Source: an uncultured Ferrimonas sp. (GTDB lineage: Bacteria; Pseudomonadota; Gammaproteobacteria; Enterobacterales; Shewanellaceae). Taken from it: a stretch of DNA of 64,000 bases. The stretch is from contig NZ_CANLCI010000012.1 of NCBI RefSeq assembly GCF_947489035.1, positions 1 through 64,000 on the forward strand, read 5' to 3'. A program made the translations under genes and the position numbers. Below the pieces are notes generated by a model, which ran no database searches, had not been told where the DNA came from, and saw only the letters and a list, made by a program, of their open reading frames with translations. The first letter of the stretch is position 1. The number at the start of each line of letters is the position of its first letter. Shown one piece after another: positions 52,737 to 62,038 of this stretch.

Positions 52737-53399
52737 ATGCACGCCACTGCTATCGAATTTAAAGGCGGCGGTTTTACGCTGTCAGTATTGTCACTGTGTG
52801 GCGCGGATCTGCCTTCATTACAACAACAGCTGACCGACCATATTCAGCGCGCGCCCAAGTTATTTGCCCAAATGCCAGTGGTACTGGAACTCAATCGTTT
52901 GTGTGCTTCTATCCCCGTAGAATCCGTGATCAGTTTAGTTCGCCAAGTGGGGCTTGCCCCAATGGCGCTGCAAGCACAGCAACAGTGCCATCAGCAACAA
53001 GCGGCTGAGTTGGGGTTACCTCTGTTTAAACACGGCCGCAGCCAAGCCAATAAGCTGGCTGCCGCGATGGTGGTTGAACGCCCGGTGCGCTCTGGCCAGC
53101 AACTGTATGCCGAAGGCAGTGATTTAATTGTACTGGCACCGGTAAGTGCCGGTGCCGAGTTAGTCGCCGATGGCAATATTCATGTCTACGGTGCCATGCG
53201 CGGCCGTGCCTTTGCTGGCGCCAGCGGCATGGCAGAAGCCCGTATATTCTGTCACAACCAACAGGCAGAGCTGCTTTCTATTGCCGGCCACTATCAGCTA
53301 ACCGACCACATTGATGCCGCCCATTGGGGCAAAGCCATCATGGTGACCTTACAACAGCAGCAGCTGATCCATCAGCCGTTGACACTGAACCAATATTAA
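52737..53399 (+). CDS. minC: Septum site-determining protein MinC
   Basis: A 220-aa FtsZ-assembly inhibitor. The N-terminal domain (1-100) and the C-terminal beta-helix domain with V-R-S-G-Q-Q-L-Y-A-E-G, H-V-Y-G-A-M-R-G-R-A-F-A-G-A-S-G match MinC. First gene of the min operon, 8 bp before minD. Confidence 0.97.
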   Translation: MHATAIEFKGGGFTLSVLSLCGADLPSLQQQLTDHIQRAPKLFAQMPVVLELNRLCASIPVESVISLVRQVGLAPMALQAQQQCHQQQAAELGLPLFKHGRSQANKLAAAMVVERPVRSGQQLYAEGSDLIVLAPVSAGAELVADGNIHVYGAMRGRAFAGASGMAEARIFCHNQQAELLSIAGHYQLTDHIDAAHWGKAIMVTLQQQQLIHQPLTLNQY

Positions 53400-53407
53400 G
53401 AAGAACT

Positions 53408-54220
53408 ATGTCGAAAATTATTGTTGTTACCTCTGGCAAAGGCGGCGTGGGTAAAACCACCACCTCTGCCTCCATCTCCATGGGGTTAGCCGAGCGCGGT
53501 CATCGCACCGTTGTCATCGATTTCGATATCGGCTTGCGTAACCTAGATCTGATTATGGGCTGTGAACGCCGCGTGGTGTACGACTTTGTTAACGTGATCC
53601 GCGGTGAAGCCAATCTCAATCAAACGCTGATCAAAGACAAGCGCAACGACAAACTGTTTGTTCTGCCAGCGTCGCAAACCCGTGATAAAGATGCCCTCAC
53701 CCAAGATGGGGTGCAGCAGGTATTAGACGAACTAAAACAACAGTTTGACTTTATCATTTGCGACAGCCCAGCGGGAATTGAACATGGCGCCATGATGGCC
53801 TTGTACTTTGCCGATGAAGCGATCGTGACCACCAACCCAGAAGTGTCTTCCGTGCGCGACAGCGACCGCATCTTAGGCATGTTGCAAAGCCGTTCGTTAC
53901 GGGCAGAGCAAGGGCTCGAGCCCGTGAAGGAGCACTTGCTGCTAACTCGCTATTCACCAGAACGCGTTGCCAATGATGAGATGCTCAGCCTTGAAGATGT
54001 TGAAGACATCTTAGCGATCCCCGTACTGGGGGTGATCCCAGAGTGTGGCAGCGTGCTCAATGCATCCAACCAAGGCCAACCGGTTGTGATGAACCAAGAC
54101 AGCCCAGCAGGCCAAGCCTACGCCGATGCGATCGCGCGGCTGCTGGGTGAGCAAAAGCCAATGCGTTTTCTTGATATCGAGAAAAAAGGATTTTTCAAAA
54201 AACTGTTTGGAGGCAAATAA
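53408..54220 (+). CDS. minD: Septum site-determining protein MinD
   Basis: A 270-aa P-loop ATPase. The deviant Walker A K11-G-G-V-G-K-T-T and D-F-D-I-G-L-R-N-L-D are present, and the C-terminal amphipathic membrane-targeting helix (K-K-G-F-F-K-K-L-F-G-G) ends the protein. ATG 53408 is chosen because the longer frame runs back into minC. Oscillates with MinE and recruits MinC. Confidence 0.98.
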   Translation: MSKIIVVTSGKGGVGKTTTSASISMGLAERGHRTVVIDFDIGLRNLDLIMGCERRVVYDFVNVIRGEANLNQTLIKDKRNDKLFVLPASQTRDKDALTQDGVQQVLDELKQQFDFIICDSPAGIEHGAMMALYFADEAIVTTNPEVSSVRDSDRILGMLQSRSLRAEQGLEPVKEHLLLTRYSPERVANDEMLSLEDVEDILAIPVLGVIPECGSVLNASNQGQPVVMNQDSPAGQAYADAIARLLGEQKPMRFLDIEKKGFFKKLFGGK

Positions 54221-54223
54221 CCG

Positions 54224-54481
54224 ATGGCTCTACTTGATTACTTTAAGCGCAGCAAACCCAAGGCCAGCGCCCAAACAGCCAAAGAGCGGCTGCAGGTGAT
54301 TGTTGCCCACGAACGGGCTCAGCGCGGCACCCCTGATTACTTACCCGCGATGAAACGCGAAATTTTAGCGGTGATCAGCAAATACGTTGAGATCGATCCT
54401 GCCGATCTGCAATGCAGCATCGAGCATTCCGACCAAAACCTGTCGGTGTTGGAACTCAACGTAACCCTGCCGAAAGAGTAA
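54224..54481 (+). CDS. minE: Cell division topological specificity factor MinE
   Basis: An 85-aa protein with the N-terminal membrane/MinD-binding segment (A-L-L-D-Y-F) and K-E-R-L-Q-V-I-V-A-H-E-R-A; 3 bp after minD. Ends the operon with a terminator 15 bp later. Confidence 0.97.
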   Translation: MALLDYFKRSKPKASAQTAKERLQVIVAHERAQRGTPDYLPAMKREILAVISKYVEIDPADLQCSIEHSDQNLSVLELNVTLPKE

Positions 54482-54495
54482 CGCCCTTACTGGCA

Positions 54496-54533
54496 AAAAG
54501 GCCCAATAAACCACGGTTTATTGGGCCTTTTTT
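54496..54533. terminator. minE terminator, probably bidirectional
   Basis: AAAAAGGCCCAATAAACC-ACGG-type hairpin with GGTTTATTGGGCCTTTTTT (stem around an ACGGT-like turn) 15 bp after minE. Confidence 0.85.
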
Positions 54534-54625
54534 CTATATAAATAATGATCCATCAGCTGCTGCAAACGCTTAACCCCCAATGATCTCGAATCAAGTCAGG
54601 TTGTCCGCGCAAACCGTGCGAGATC

Positions 54626-54652
54626 AAAAAAGGCGCCCAGCGGCGCCTTGTT
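54626..54652 (-). terminator. Terminator of the S9 peptidase gene
   Basis: GGCGCC-CAGC-GGCGCC with an A-run on the left (T-run on the minus strand), just downstream of the peptidase stop codon. Confidence 0.82.
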
Positions 54653-54666
54653 CGTTCATCTGTTCG

Positions 54667-56697
54667 CTATTTGGTGTGGCGATCCATCCAATCAATCACG
54701 CTGTCGTACCATTGCACCAAGTTGGGCTTCTGTAAGATCCAGTGGTTTTCATCTGGGAACATCAGTAACTCTGACTCAATGCCTTTTCGTTGCAGCACCG
54801 TGTACGCCGCCAGCCCTTGTTCTAACGGCACTCGATAATCCTTAGCACCGTGGATCACTAAGGTTGGGGTTTTCCAGTTTTCAATAAAGTTAACCGGATT
54901 GAACTGCTCGTAACGCTTAGGCTGATCCCAGTAGCTGCCACCAAATTCATACTCAGGGAACCACAACTCTTCGGTCACCATGTAGAACGACCGCATATCA
55001 AACAGACCGGCGTGATTCACCAAGCACTTAAAACCATCGGGCCAGTTACCAGCAATCCAGTTCATCATGTAGCCACCGTACGACCCACCCGCGGCACAGG
55101 CGTTATTGATGTCTAACCACGGTTGCTGTTTGCCTGCTGCGACCAACCCTTTTTGCAGATCTTCAAGCGGCTTGCCGCCCCAGTCTTTAGAGATCGAGTG
55201 GGTAAACTCTTGGCCATAACCGGTTGAACCATGGAAATCGATCATCACCACGCCATAGCCTGCAGCAGCCCACAGTTGGGCATTCCAGCGACCATGCCAG
55301 CGGTTACTGAAGCTGCCTTGGGGCCCGCCGTGCACCAAAAAGGCCACAGGGTATTGCTTCCCCTTTTGGTAGCCCACCGGCTTCAGCCAGTAGCCATAAA
55401 CGGTTTCGTCGTTCCAACCTTTAAAGCTGAACTGATCAAACTCCGCCAACTGCACGTTCGCCAATTTTTCTTGGTTTACCGCCGTCAATGCGATGGGATC
55501 CCGGCCGTTGCTGTCCATCAGATACAGATCCGCAGGATTGGCCAGATCGTTGTGGCTGTACAACACCTTACCGCCCTGCACTGCCAACAAGCTGTTGCTG
55601 CCTGTGCCCATCAGTTTACGCACATCGCCAAAGCGGGTGTCGATGGCAAATATCGATACCTGCCCCACATCTTGGGCACTGGCGTATAGGGTGTGGTTGT
55701 CTGCACCAAACATCAGGCTGTACGGGCTGCGATCCCAGCTTGGGGCCACCTCTTTCACTTTGCCGTTATAGAGATCTTTCAGCATCACCCGAAAACGATC
55801 CGCTTCGTAGCCAGGAATGCTCATCGCCAACCAAGCCATGTAACGGCCATCCGCTGAAAACACTGGGTGCGAATCCCAAGCGGGGTTATTCGCGGTCAGG
55901 TTTTTCGCTGTGCCGCCAGATAGCGGTAACTGCCAGAGATCGTAATTGGTTTGCCACGCTTGATCGCGACTGGGCGCCTTTGCAGAGAACACCAAAGATT
56001 TCCCATCCGCACTGAAGCTGACTTCCTCTAACCCCGAAAACGGCAACGCGGGCACTTCGGTGTTCATGCCTAGGGTCAGATTGCTTGGCTCAGACAGGGT
56101 GAAGTCAGTTAAGGTCGCGACAAACAATTGATTGCGTAGGCCATCAACCCACGTATCCCAATGGCGCACCATCAATTGCTCGTAGTGCTTGCCCGTAGTA
56201 GTGACAGCCGCGGCCTCATCGGCTTTTTGCTTAGCACAGGCCAAGGTTTCGCAACTGGGATCAACCCGAAACTGCAGCACCACTTGCTGGCCACTGGCGT
56301 CAAACTTGTAGCCGTCAATTGGCATTGGCAGATCGCTGATTTGACGAGCCTCGCCACCGGTTAATGGCAAATACCACAACTGACTGCTGCCACTGCGATC
56401 AGACAAGAAGTAAACTCCGTTGCCGTCGGCACTGTAGCTCACGCTGTGTTCAGTGCTGGCATTAAACGTTAAACGCTGAGGCGCAGCATCGGCCTTAGCA
56501 GCACGGCGATAAAGATCCGATTGCTTACTGTCACCGTCAACCAAGGTGATCCCATAGATCACTTCGCTGCCATCGGGCGCCAGCGCCGCAGAGTGGACTT
56601 TATTCAGTTGATTCAGATCGCGAATGTTAAACGGTTCGGCGGCCTGTGCACTTGCCAACGGCAAGAGCAGCGCCAGAGCGGCTTTCCATGTGTGCAT
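54667..56697 (-). CDS. S9 family peptidase (prolyl oligopeptidase / DPP-like)
   Basis: A 676-aa serine peptidase. An N-terminal signal peptide (A-L-L-L-P-L-A-S-A-Q-A-A) sends it to the periplasm or outside. Residues about 25-400 form a beta-propeller, and the C-terminal alpha/beta hydrolase has the nucleophile in G-G-S-Y-G-G-Y-M-M, Asp in G-A-K-D-Y-R-V-P and His in P-D-E-N-H-W. The type is that of dipeptidyl-peptidase/acylaminoacyl-peptidases; the exact cleavage preference cannot be read. Confidence 0.94.
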   Translation of the reverse strand: MHTWKAALALLLPLASAQAAEPFNIRDLNQLNKVHSAALAPDGSEVIYGITLVDGDSKQSDLYRRAAKADAAPQRLTFNASTEHSVSYSADGNGVYFLSDRSGSSQLWYLPLTGGEARQISDLPMPIDGYKFDASGQQVVLQFRVDPSCETLACAKQKADEAAAVTTTGKHYEQLMVRHWDTWVDGLRNQLFVATLTDFTLSEPSNLTLGMNTEVPALPFSGLEEVSFSADGKSLVFSAKAPSRDQAWQTNYDLWQLPLSGGTAKNLTANNPAWDSHPVFSADGRYMAWLAMSIPGYEADRFRVMLKDLYNGKVKEVAPSWDRSPYSLMFGADNHTLYASAQDVGQVSIFAIDTRFGDVRKLMGTGSNSLLAVQGGKVLYSHNDLANPADLYLMDSNGRDPIALTAVNQEKLANVQLAEFDQFSFKGWNDETVYGYWLKPVGYQKGKQYPVAFLVHGGPQGSFSNRWHGRWNAQLWAAAGYGVVMIDFHGSTGYGQEFTHSISKDWGGKPLEDLQKGLVAAGKQQPWLDINNACAAGGSYGGYMMNWIAGNWPDGFKCLVNHAGLFDMRSFYMVTEELWFPEYEFGGSYWDQPKRYEQFNPVNFIENWKTPTLVIHGAKDYRVPLEQGLAAYTVLQRKGIESELLMFPDENHWILQKPNLVQWYDSVIDWMDRHTK

Positions 56698-57076
56698 TTG
56701 AGCTTCCCTTGAGCCACTCTTCGGTGGCTGTTGTGGTTAAAAACGCGTCAAAGGTTTTCATAGCGGCAACCGATTAGCAACCGTTTGCGACCACCGCTGT
56801 GCCAGCAAAGCGGACTGCTCTGTCGATGTGGACTTCCCCAACAAGATCTTGCTAATAAAGCCGATGTTGGCAGTGCAAGTTACAGCTTTGATAACGGCAT
56901 TAGCGGGCGTCAGCAGATTGCTAACAACCAGAGCGCAGACTCAACCAAAACAGTAAATTTTATATTGCTAATACAGCGATTTTGAATACAGCAACACAGT
57001 TCCGTTGCTCTGTACTGTCGAACCAAAACGGTTTTGTTAAATTGTCGCGGTCACGGCAATCCGAAGGCTAGTTGAA
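56698..57076. other. Intergenic region between the S9 peptidase and a small membrane protein
   Basis: About 380 bp with promoters for the minus-strand peptidase and possibly the plus-strand small gene. A 13-bp palindrome CAAAACGGTTTTG is at 57024-57036. I could not fix promoter boxes, and the short frames have no protein-like character. Confidence 0.35.
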
Positions 57077-57259
57077 TTGGAAAATGCGATTTTTTTACTG
57101 AGTGTGGTGATCGCTGTACTGGCGGGAATTAGCTTCTTTTTGCTGGCTTCCGTTCGTCGCTGGCGCACTTTAGCCGTACTCAGCAGCTCACTGTTGGTGG
57201 CGATGTCGACCGGCGCCCTCACCAACTGGGTATTGTGGTTACAACTGATCCAAAACTAA
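57077..57259 (+). CDS. Small membrane protein, two predicted helices
   Basis: A 60-aa protein with a TTG start, GAAGG about 9 bases upstream. Two hydrophobic helices (about 4-24 and 31-55) are joined by a basic turn (R-R-W-R). A hairpin lies directly after the stop codon, which supports a real gene. Not recognised; codon use and start are the weak points. Confidence 0.5.
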   Translation: MENAIFLLSVVIAVLAGISFFLLASVRRWRTLAVLSSSLLVAMSTGALTNWVLWLQLIQN

Positions 57260-57260
57260 C

Positions 57261-57284
57261 AACGGCAACCCTAAGGCTGCCGTT
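57261..57284. terminator. Hairpin between the small gene and the fumarase gene
   Basis: AACGGCA-A-CC-CTAA-GG-C-TGCCGTT, seven plus two base pairs, between convergent ends. Only a short T-run follows on the plus strand. Confidence 0.55.
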
Positions 57285-57319
57285 TGGATGACTAACGTAA
57301 GCGCTATCGCCGCCCAATC

Positions 57320-58837
57320 TTAGCCATTTTTTTGCTTCGCAATTTCACCACGCCAAAACGCGGGGCCACTTTCATGCACGTTGTTGCCATTGGAATCAAC
57401 GGCAACGGTGACCGGCATATCTTTCACGTCAAATTCATAGATGGCTTCCATGCCGAGATCGGCAAATGCCACCACTCGTGCCCCTTTGATCGCTTTCGCA
57501 ACCAGATAAGCCGCACCGCCAACAGCCATAAGATAAGCCGATTTATGCTTGGCAATGCTGTCTACCGTTGCCGGCCCTCGCTCTGCCTTACCAATCATGC
57601 CCATTAAGCCGGTTTCAGCCAGCATCTGCTCGGTAAACTTATCCATGCGGGTTGCGGTTGTTGGGCCAGCAGGGCCAACGACTTCGTCGCCCACCGCATC
57701 AACTGGGCCAACGTAGTAGATAAATTTCCCTTTAAAATCGACCCCTTCAGGCAAGCCTTGGCCACTGTCGAGCATCTCTTTTAAGCGCTTATGCGCGGCA
57801 TCTCGGCCGGTAAGAATCTTGCCATTAAGCAGCAACACATCACCGGCTTGCCAACTTTGCTGCTCAGCGTCACTCAAGTTGTTCAGATCAACCCGCTTAA
57901 CCTTGTCGCCAACCTCTTGGGTCACTTCTGGCCAATCGTTCAGATCCGGCACCGGCAACTCGGCCACGCCACTGCCATCAAGGTGGAAATGCACGTGTCG
58001 CGTGGCTGCACAGTTGGGGATCATTACCACGGGCTTAGACGCCGCGTGGGTTGGGGCCGAGTTCACTTTAACGTCCAAGACGGTGGTCACCCCGCCAAGC
58101 CCTTGCGCCCCAATGCCCAGCTCGTTCGCTCGCTCAAAAATCTCTAAGCGCAGCTCTTCTTCTGCATTTTGTGGCCCGCGTTGCTGCAACTCGTGGATAT
58201 CTACGTGGCCCATTAAGGATTCTTTGGCCAGTACTGCGGCTTTTTCTGCCGTACCACCGACACCAATGCCCAACATGCCCGGAGGACACCAGCCTGCGCC
58301 CATGGTTGGCAAGGTTTTGATCACCCAATCGGAGATGCTGTCGGATGGGTTCAACATCACCATCTTCGATTTGTTTTCCGAACCGCCGCCTTTGGCCGCC
58401 AGCATCACTTCCACTTCGCCGCCGGGCACCATTTCGATATGCACCACTGAAGGGGTGTTGTCTTTGGTATTTTTACGGGCTCCCGCCGGATCAGCAACAA
58501 TCGACGCACGCAGTGGGTTATCTGGATTGAGGTAAGCTTGACGCACCCCTTCATCCACCATTTGCTGTACGGTCAAATCGCTGTCCCATTGCACCTGCAT
58601 GCCAATTTTAACGAAACAGGTGACAATGCCGGTGTCTTGACACAGTGGACGATGACCTTCCGCGCTCATACGGGAGTTAATCAGGATCTGGGCAATGGCA
58701 TCTTTGGCGGCAGGGTTTTGCTCCCGCTGATGCGCTTTCGTCAGTGCCTGAATGAAATCTTTGGGGTGATAGTACGAGATGTACTGCAATGCATCAGCCA
58801 CAGAACTGATGAAGTCTTGCTTACGAATTACGGCCAT
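57320..58837 (-). CDS. fumA: Class I fumarate hydratase (iron-sulfur)
   Basis: A 505-aa 4Fe-4S fumarase that interconverts fumarate and malate. The cluster cysteines are in R-P-L-C-Q-D-T-G (N-half), I-P-N-C-A-A-T-R and W-C-P-P-G. The two halves correspond to the alpha and beta domains of class I enzymes, in one chain. The start ATG 58837 has GGAGA upstream. Oxygen-labile family, often with a class II enzyme elsewhere (not visible). The A/B paralogue symbol cannot be settled. Confidence 0.94.
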   Translation of the reverse strand: MAVIRKQDFISSVADALQYISYYHPKDFIQALTKAHQREQNPAAKDAIAQILINSRMSAEGHRPLCQDTGIVTCFVKIGMQVQWDSDLTVQQMVDEGVRQAYLNPDNPLRASIVADPAGARKNTKDNTPSVVHIEMVPGGEVEVMLAAKGGGSENKSKMVMLNPSDSISDWVIKTLPTMGAGWCPPGMLGIGVGGTAEKAAVLAKESLMGHVDIHELQQRGPQNAEEELRLEIFERANELGIGAQGLGGVTTVLDVKVNSAPTHAASKPVVMIPNCAATRHVHFHLDGSGVAELPVPDLNDWPEVTQEVGDKVKRVDLNNLSDAEQQSWQAGDVLLLNGKILTGRDAAHKRLKEMLDSGQGLPEGVDFKGKFIYYVGPVDAVGDEVVGPAGPTTATRMDKFTEQMLAETGLMGMIGKAERGPATVDSIAKHKSAYLMAVGGAAYLVAKAIKGARVVAFADLGMEAIYEFDVKDMPVTVAVDSNGNNVHESGPAFWRGEIAKQKNG

Positions 58838-59052
58838 GATGGTCTCCGATGGGCATCCCGCCCAGCCTCACGATATCCCGGTTAGCTACCGGTGTTGGTT
58901 ATCAAATTGATATTTATCGGCACATCATACCTTGGCTGGCTGCTGCGCTCCACCAGCGTGCGCTTGATCACAGTGATAATCAATCATCAGCTAAACTTCC
59001 TTTATCGCACCATCGGTGCAATCGCTCGGCCTAGCGTGAGCAGGAGGGCATC

Positions 59053-59484
59053 ATGAGCCATGCAAAAACGTTACGTCTGCTGATCTTTAGTTGCAGCATC
59101 AGTGTCTTATTAAGCGGCTGTTACAGTCTTGGCGGTCATTATCAACGCGTCTCACTTTCAAGCGGCTATTACAGCAACCAACAGCACCATAGCTACTTGG
59201 TCGTTCCCTACTATCGCCCCGATTATCCCAACCACCACAAGCCTCAGCGCAAACATCAACATCGCCACAAAGCCAAACATCCTCACTACGTGAAGCCCCA
59301 GCGGCCACCAATGATAAAGCCGCGCCCGCACAAGCCTAGCTATTATGGGCAGGTTCAGCCGCAAAAGCCCTCGCCGGTTAGACGCTCCGGTGGCATACAG
59401 CGGCCACAAACTCGGCCTACCATTGCCGATCCGCGGCGGTTGCCACCCAAGCTGTATAAACCCAAACGCGGCAACCAGCCTTAA
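59053..59484 (+). CDS. His/Lys/Pro-rich small lipoprotein
   Basis: A 143-aa lipoprotein: signal peptide with lipobox L-L-S-G-C, then a short Tyr/Ser-rich part and a long segment (about 53-143) of low complexity rich in His, Lys, Pro, Arg and Gln. Start ATG 59053 has GGAGG 7 bases upstream. The His-rich stretch may bind metal or polyanions; the composition is seen and the role is not known. Confidence 0.75.
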   Translation: MSHAKTLRLLIFSCSISVLLSGCYSLGGHYQRVSLSSGYYSNQQHHSYLVVPYYRPDYPNHHKPQRKHQHRHKAKHPHYVKPQRPPMIKPRPHKPSYYGQVQPQKPSPVRRSGGIQRPQTRPTIADPRRLPPKLYKPKRGNQP

Positions 59485-59501
59485 GTGCACGATTTACGCA
59501 C

Positions 59502-59526
59502 AAAAAAACCCTCCGTTAAGGAGGGC
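59502..59526 (-). terminator. Terminator of the small acetyltransferase-like gene
   Basis: CCCTCC-GTTAA-GGAGGG with an A-run on the left side, so the T-run is on the minus strand. It lies 30 bp beyond the 59557 stop codon. Confidence 0.8.
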
Positions 59527-59556
59527 TAAAACTAACAAGGAGATGAACGTGTTCCC

Positions 59557-59769
59557 TTAAGGACTGGTACGGTAATGGCCGTTAAGCCAGCACTGCGGTA
59601 ACGTTTCCCCGGACGGAAAAGCTAACGCAGACTTGTCACAGACTTCCGGATCAGCCAAATCTTGGCCGCATTGGTATTGCACTTGAATTTGCTGAACAAA
59701 AGGGTTCAACAAATCCGGTTCGTGGATAACTTCCACCAGATCACCAGAGTTTTGTTCACGTAGCAGCAT
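59557..59769 (-). CDS. Small conserved protein (annotated elsewhere as acetyltransferase)
   Basis: A 70-aa protein: M-L-L-R-E-Q-N-S-G-D-L-V-E-V, then D-P-E-V-C-D-K-S-A-L-A-F-P-S-G-E-T-L-P-Q-C-W-L. I recall similar short proteins in Shewanella/Vibrio-type genomes, often labelled acetyltransferase without evidence of the fold. ATG 59769 is chosen over ATG 59796 because GGAG lies 7 bases before it. The function is unknown. Confidence 0.7.
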   Translation of the reverse strand: MLLREQNSGDLVEVIHEPDLLNPFVQQIQVQYQCGQDLADPEVCDKSALAFPSGETLPQCWLNGHYRTSP

Positions 59770-59922
59770 GAGCACACTCCATTTGCTGATAACCATTTAA
59801 GTGTAGGTAAGCGTGGCGGCATTGGCAGAAAAACCAAAGAAAATTTGCTCGTTAGCCTTATAAATCCACCGCAAAACAGCGCGAATTGCCACCACGCTGA
59901 GCTTAGCCATCATCAACAGAGA

Positions 59923-61230
59923 TTAGCGATGCAGCTGCTGGGCCTGTTCAATACCCCGCGTCACCGGCAAACGGCTGATCAACACCGCGCCTAAGGCAAA
60001 AAACGCCATCACCACCAGTAACGCCTGACGAGTTGACAATAGATCCGCCACTAAAGCGAAGGCAGCAGTGCCAACCATCGCCGCCAATCGGGCAAACAGT
60101 CCCCAGTAGCCAAACAGTTGGCCGCTGTAGCTGGCAGGACTTAACAAACCAACCAAGGTACGACTGGCGCTTTGGGTTGCCCCCAACCCCGCTCCCGCCA
60201 ATAAGGTGCAACCGATAAAGAGTGGGTTTACAGCAATGCCGGTCAGTGTGCTCAAACCATTAAGCTGGTGAATGGCCAGCAAGCCCAGTAGCCACCACAA
60301 CAACGTCAGCAACACCGTTAAGCGCGCCCCGAATTGGCGCTCTAGCAAACCAAAGCCGATAGAGCCGATAAAGGCGGCGATCTGCAGCGCTAAGAACACC
60401 GTGGTTTTTTCCGTACTGCTGAGCACCAACTCTGATTCAACGTAGATCCCAAAGAATTTGATCACCGTCGCCATGCCAGCGCTGTAAATCGTGAAAATGA
60501 TGAAAAACTGAGACAACACCGGCAGTTGCCGCGCTAGGTGACGACTGGCTACAAACTGCTGCCACGATTGAGCAACCACTTCTGCAAAGCGAATGGACGA
60601 TTTTGTTACGGGCTTAGGCTCTTGCAGCCACAACATAGTGGGCAAAGACAGCAACACAAAATAAGCCGCCACCGCCACCATCGCCCACTGGTGCTGCTGT
60701 ACATACAAATCCAACTGCTGCGGCGTTGCGGTGATCACCCCAAACAACACCAGGATCAGGCTGGCTAGGCCGCCTAAATAGCCGAGCCCCCAACCCAAGC
60801 CCGAGATCCAACCCATCGATTGTTGATCAGCAATGTCTGTTAAAAAGCTGGCACAAAAGACCTCAGAGAGCATCCAGCAGCAGTTGCTCAGCACCAATAA
60901 GGTTATCGCCAGCCAGACCATGCCCGGTGCGACAAAATAGAGCCCCGCAGTGGCGAGCGCACACAGGCCCATGGTGGCCAACAGCATCCGCTTTTTGCCG
61001 CCATACTGATCGATCCAGCTACCAAGCAACGGCGCTAACAGCATCGCCATGGCACTGGAAATAATGATTGCTGCAGCCCAGTAGCTGTTGCCCCATTCAC
61101 TGTCGGCCGGCACCACATAACCCACGAAAAAAGCACTGTAAACCACCGTTATCACCACCGTGGTGTAAGCCGAGTTCGCCACGTCAAACATGGCCCAGCC
61201 AAAGATCTGCCGTTGATTCGCCGTTGCCAT
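59923..61230 (-). CDS. MFS transporter, UMF1/Atg22-like family
   Basis: A 435-aa transporter with about 12 helices. The start F-G-W-A-M-F-D-V-A-N-S-A-Y and later G-S-W-I-D-Q-Y-G-G-K-K-R (MFS loop 2-3 motif) match the UMF1 family. ATG 61230 has AGGAG about 6 bases upstream. Substrate unknown; fungal relatives are vacuolar amino-acid exporters. Divergent from the 61305 gene. Confidence 0.88.
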   Translation of the reverse strand: MATANQRQIFGWAMFDVANSAYTTVVITVVYSAFFVGYVVPADSEWGNSYWAAAIIISSAMAMLLAPLLGSWIDQYGGKKRMLLATMGLCALATAGLYFVAPGMVWLAITLLVLSNCCWMLSEVFCASFLTDIADQQSMGWISGLGWGLGYLGGLASLILVLFGVITATPQQLDLYVQQHQWAMVAVAAYFVLLSLPTMLWLQEPKPVTKSSIRFAEVVAQSWQQFVASRHLARQLPVLSQFFIIFTIYSAGMATVIKFFGIYVESELVLSSTEKTTVFLALQIAAFIGSIGFGLLERQFGARLTVLLTLLWWLLGLLAIHQLNGLSTLTGIAVNPLFIGCTLLAGAGLGATQSASRTLVGLLSPASYSGQLFGYWGLFARLAAMVGTAAFALVADLLSTRQALLVVMAFFALGAVLISRLPVTRGIEQAQQLHR

Positions 61231-61304
61231 CCATGCTCCTGCTTGTTCACCCGCTTACGCCAAAACCACTATGCTTGTCTGTGCAAATCAGTGGAGTCGT
61301 TACC

Positions 61305-61913
61305 ATGAAGCGGATCATCTTATTGTTGTGTTTGCCCGCCATTGCCTGGGCTAAAGTCCCGCTGCAAGAGCGGGATTCACTGCTGTCGTTACTCGGCCAA
61401 TGGCGTGGCACCATGGAGTACATTGACCACGGCAGTGGCACAATGCAACAGCAACCGCTGCAGCTCACCGTTAGCAGCACCAATGATCAAACCACCCTAA
61501 TTGTGCATCGGGAGTTCATCGATCCCGCCATGCCGGTCGATACCCTGACCATCCGCACCTTGGCTCAACCGGCGCAAGTTGCCTATGTGCGTAATGGCCG
61601 AATGAAGTCATTTGAAAGCCGCACTACCGTGATGCAGGTGCTGAACCCCAACAGCTGGATTTTGGTGCAAGAACACAGCGATGTAGAGAGTAATCGCCCC
61701 ATCACCATCCGCCACACTTTACGGCGCAGTGGCGATAGATTAACCAACACCAAAGAGATCGATTTTAAAGACGATAAACGCGCTTTGTGGCAGCTGCGTT
61801 ACCGCAGTGCGTACCAACGAATTAACGCCGATAGCGAGTTAGAAAAACCTGCGCCTTTTATGCTGGCACCACAGCGACGTGGCGACGCTGAAACACTGCT
61901 CCCAGTGCTATAA
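61305..61913 (+). CDS. Hypothetical secreted protein
   Basis: A 202-aa protein with a signal peptide ([10 protein letters not shown], cleaved after A-W-A). The mature part starts [12 protein letters not shown] and continues in alternating strands ([17 protein letters not shown]), a pattern like lipocalin-type barrels; this is only inferred. ATG 61305 is chosen because a signal peptide starts there. Confidence 0.75.
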   Translation: MKRIILLLCLPAIAWAKVPLQERDSLLSLLGQWRGTMEYIDHGSGTMQQQPLQLTVSSTNDQTTLIVHREFIDPAMPVDTLTIRTLAQPAQVAYVRNGRMKSFESRTTVMQVLNPNSWILVQEHSDVESNRPITIRHTLRRSGDRLTNTKEIDFKDDKRALWQLRYRSAYQRINADSELEKPAPFMLAPQRRGDAETLLPVL

Positions 61914-61932
61914 ATGATGTCAATAAATCAAT

Positions 61933-61974
61933 CCGTTGTGATCGCATTCTTTCAATAAAATGCGATCACAACGG
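61933..61974. repeat. 16-bp perfect inverted repeat upstream of maeA
   Basis: Arms CCGTTGTGATCGCATT (61933-61948) and AATGCGATCACAACGG (61959-61974) flank a 10-base loop. It lies 20 bp after the upstream stop codon and about 65 bp before the maeA start. It may be a terminator, a transcript-stabilising hairpin or an operator. The TGTGA and TCACA halves resemble CRP half-sites but are too far apart for one site. Confidence 0.7.
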
Positions 61975-62038
61975 GTTGTTTATCATGGTAAGATTGCGCC
62001 ACTTTTTTGCCCCAGCCACAGGTCCACAAAGGTCTCTC

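Noticed and set aside
57024..57036. Palindrome CAAAACGGTTTTG before the small membrane protein gene
   Set aside because: Too short and AT-rich to separate from chance; no second copy seen nearby.
61933..61974. CRP site before maeA
   Set aside because: TGTGA and TCACA are about 20 bases apart rather than 6, so they cannot form one CRP site.
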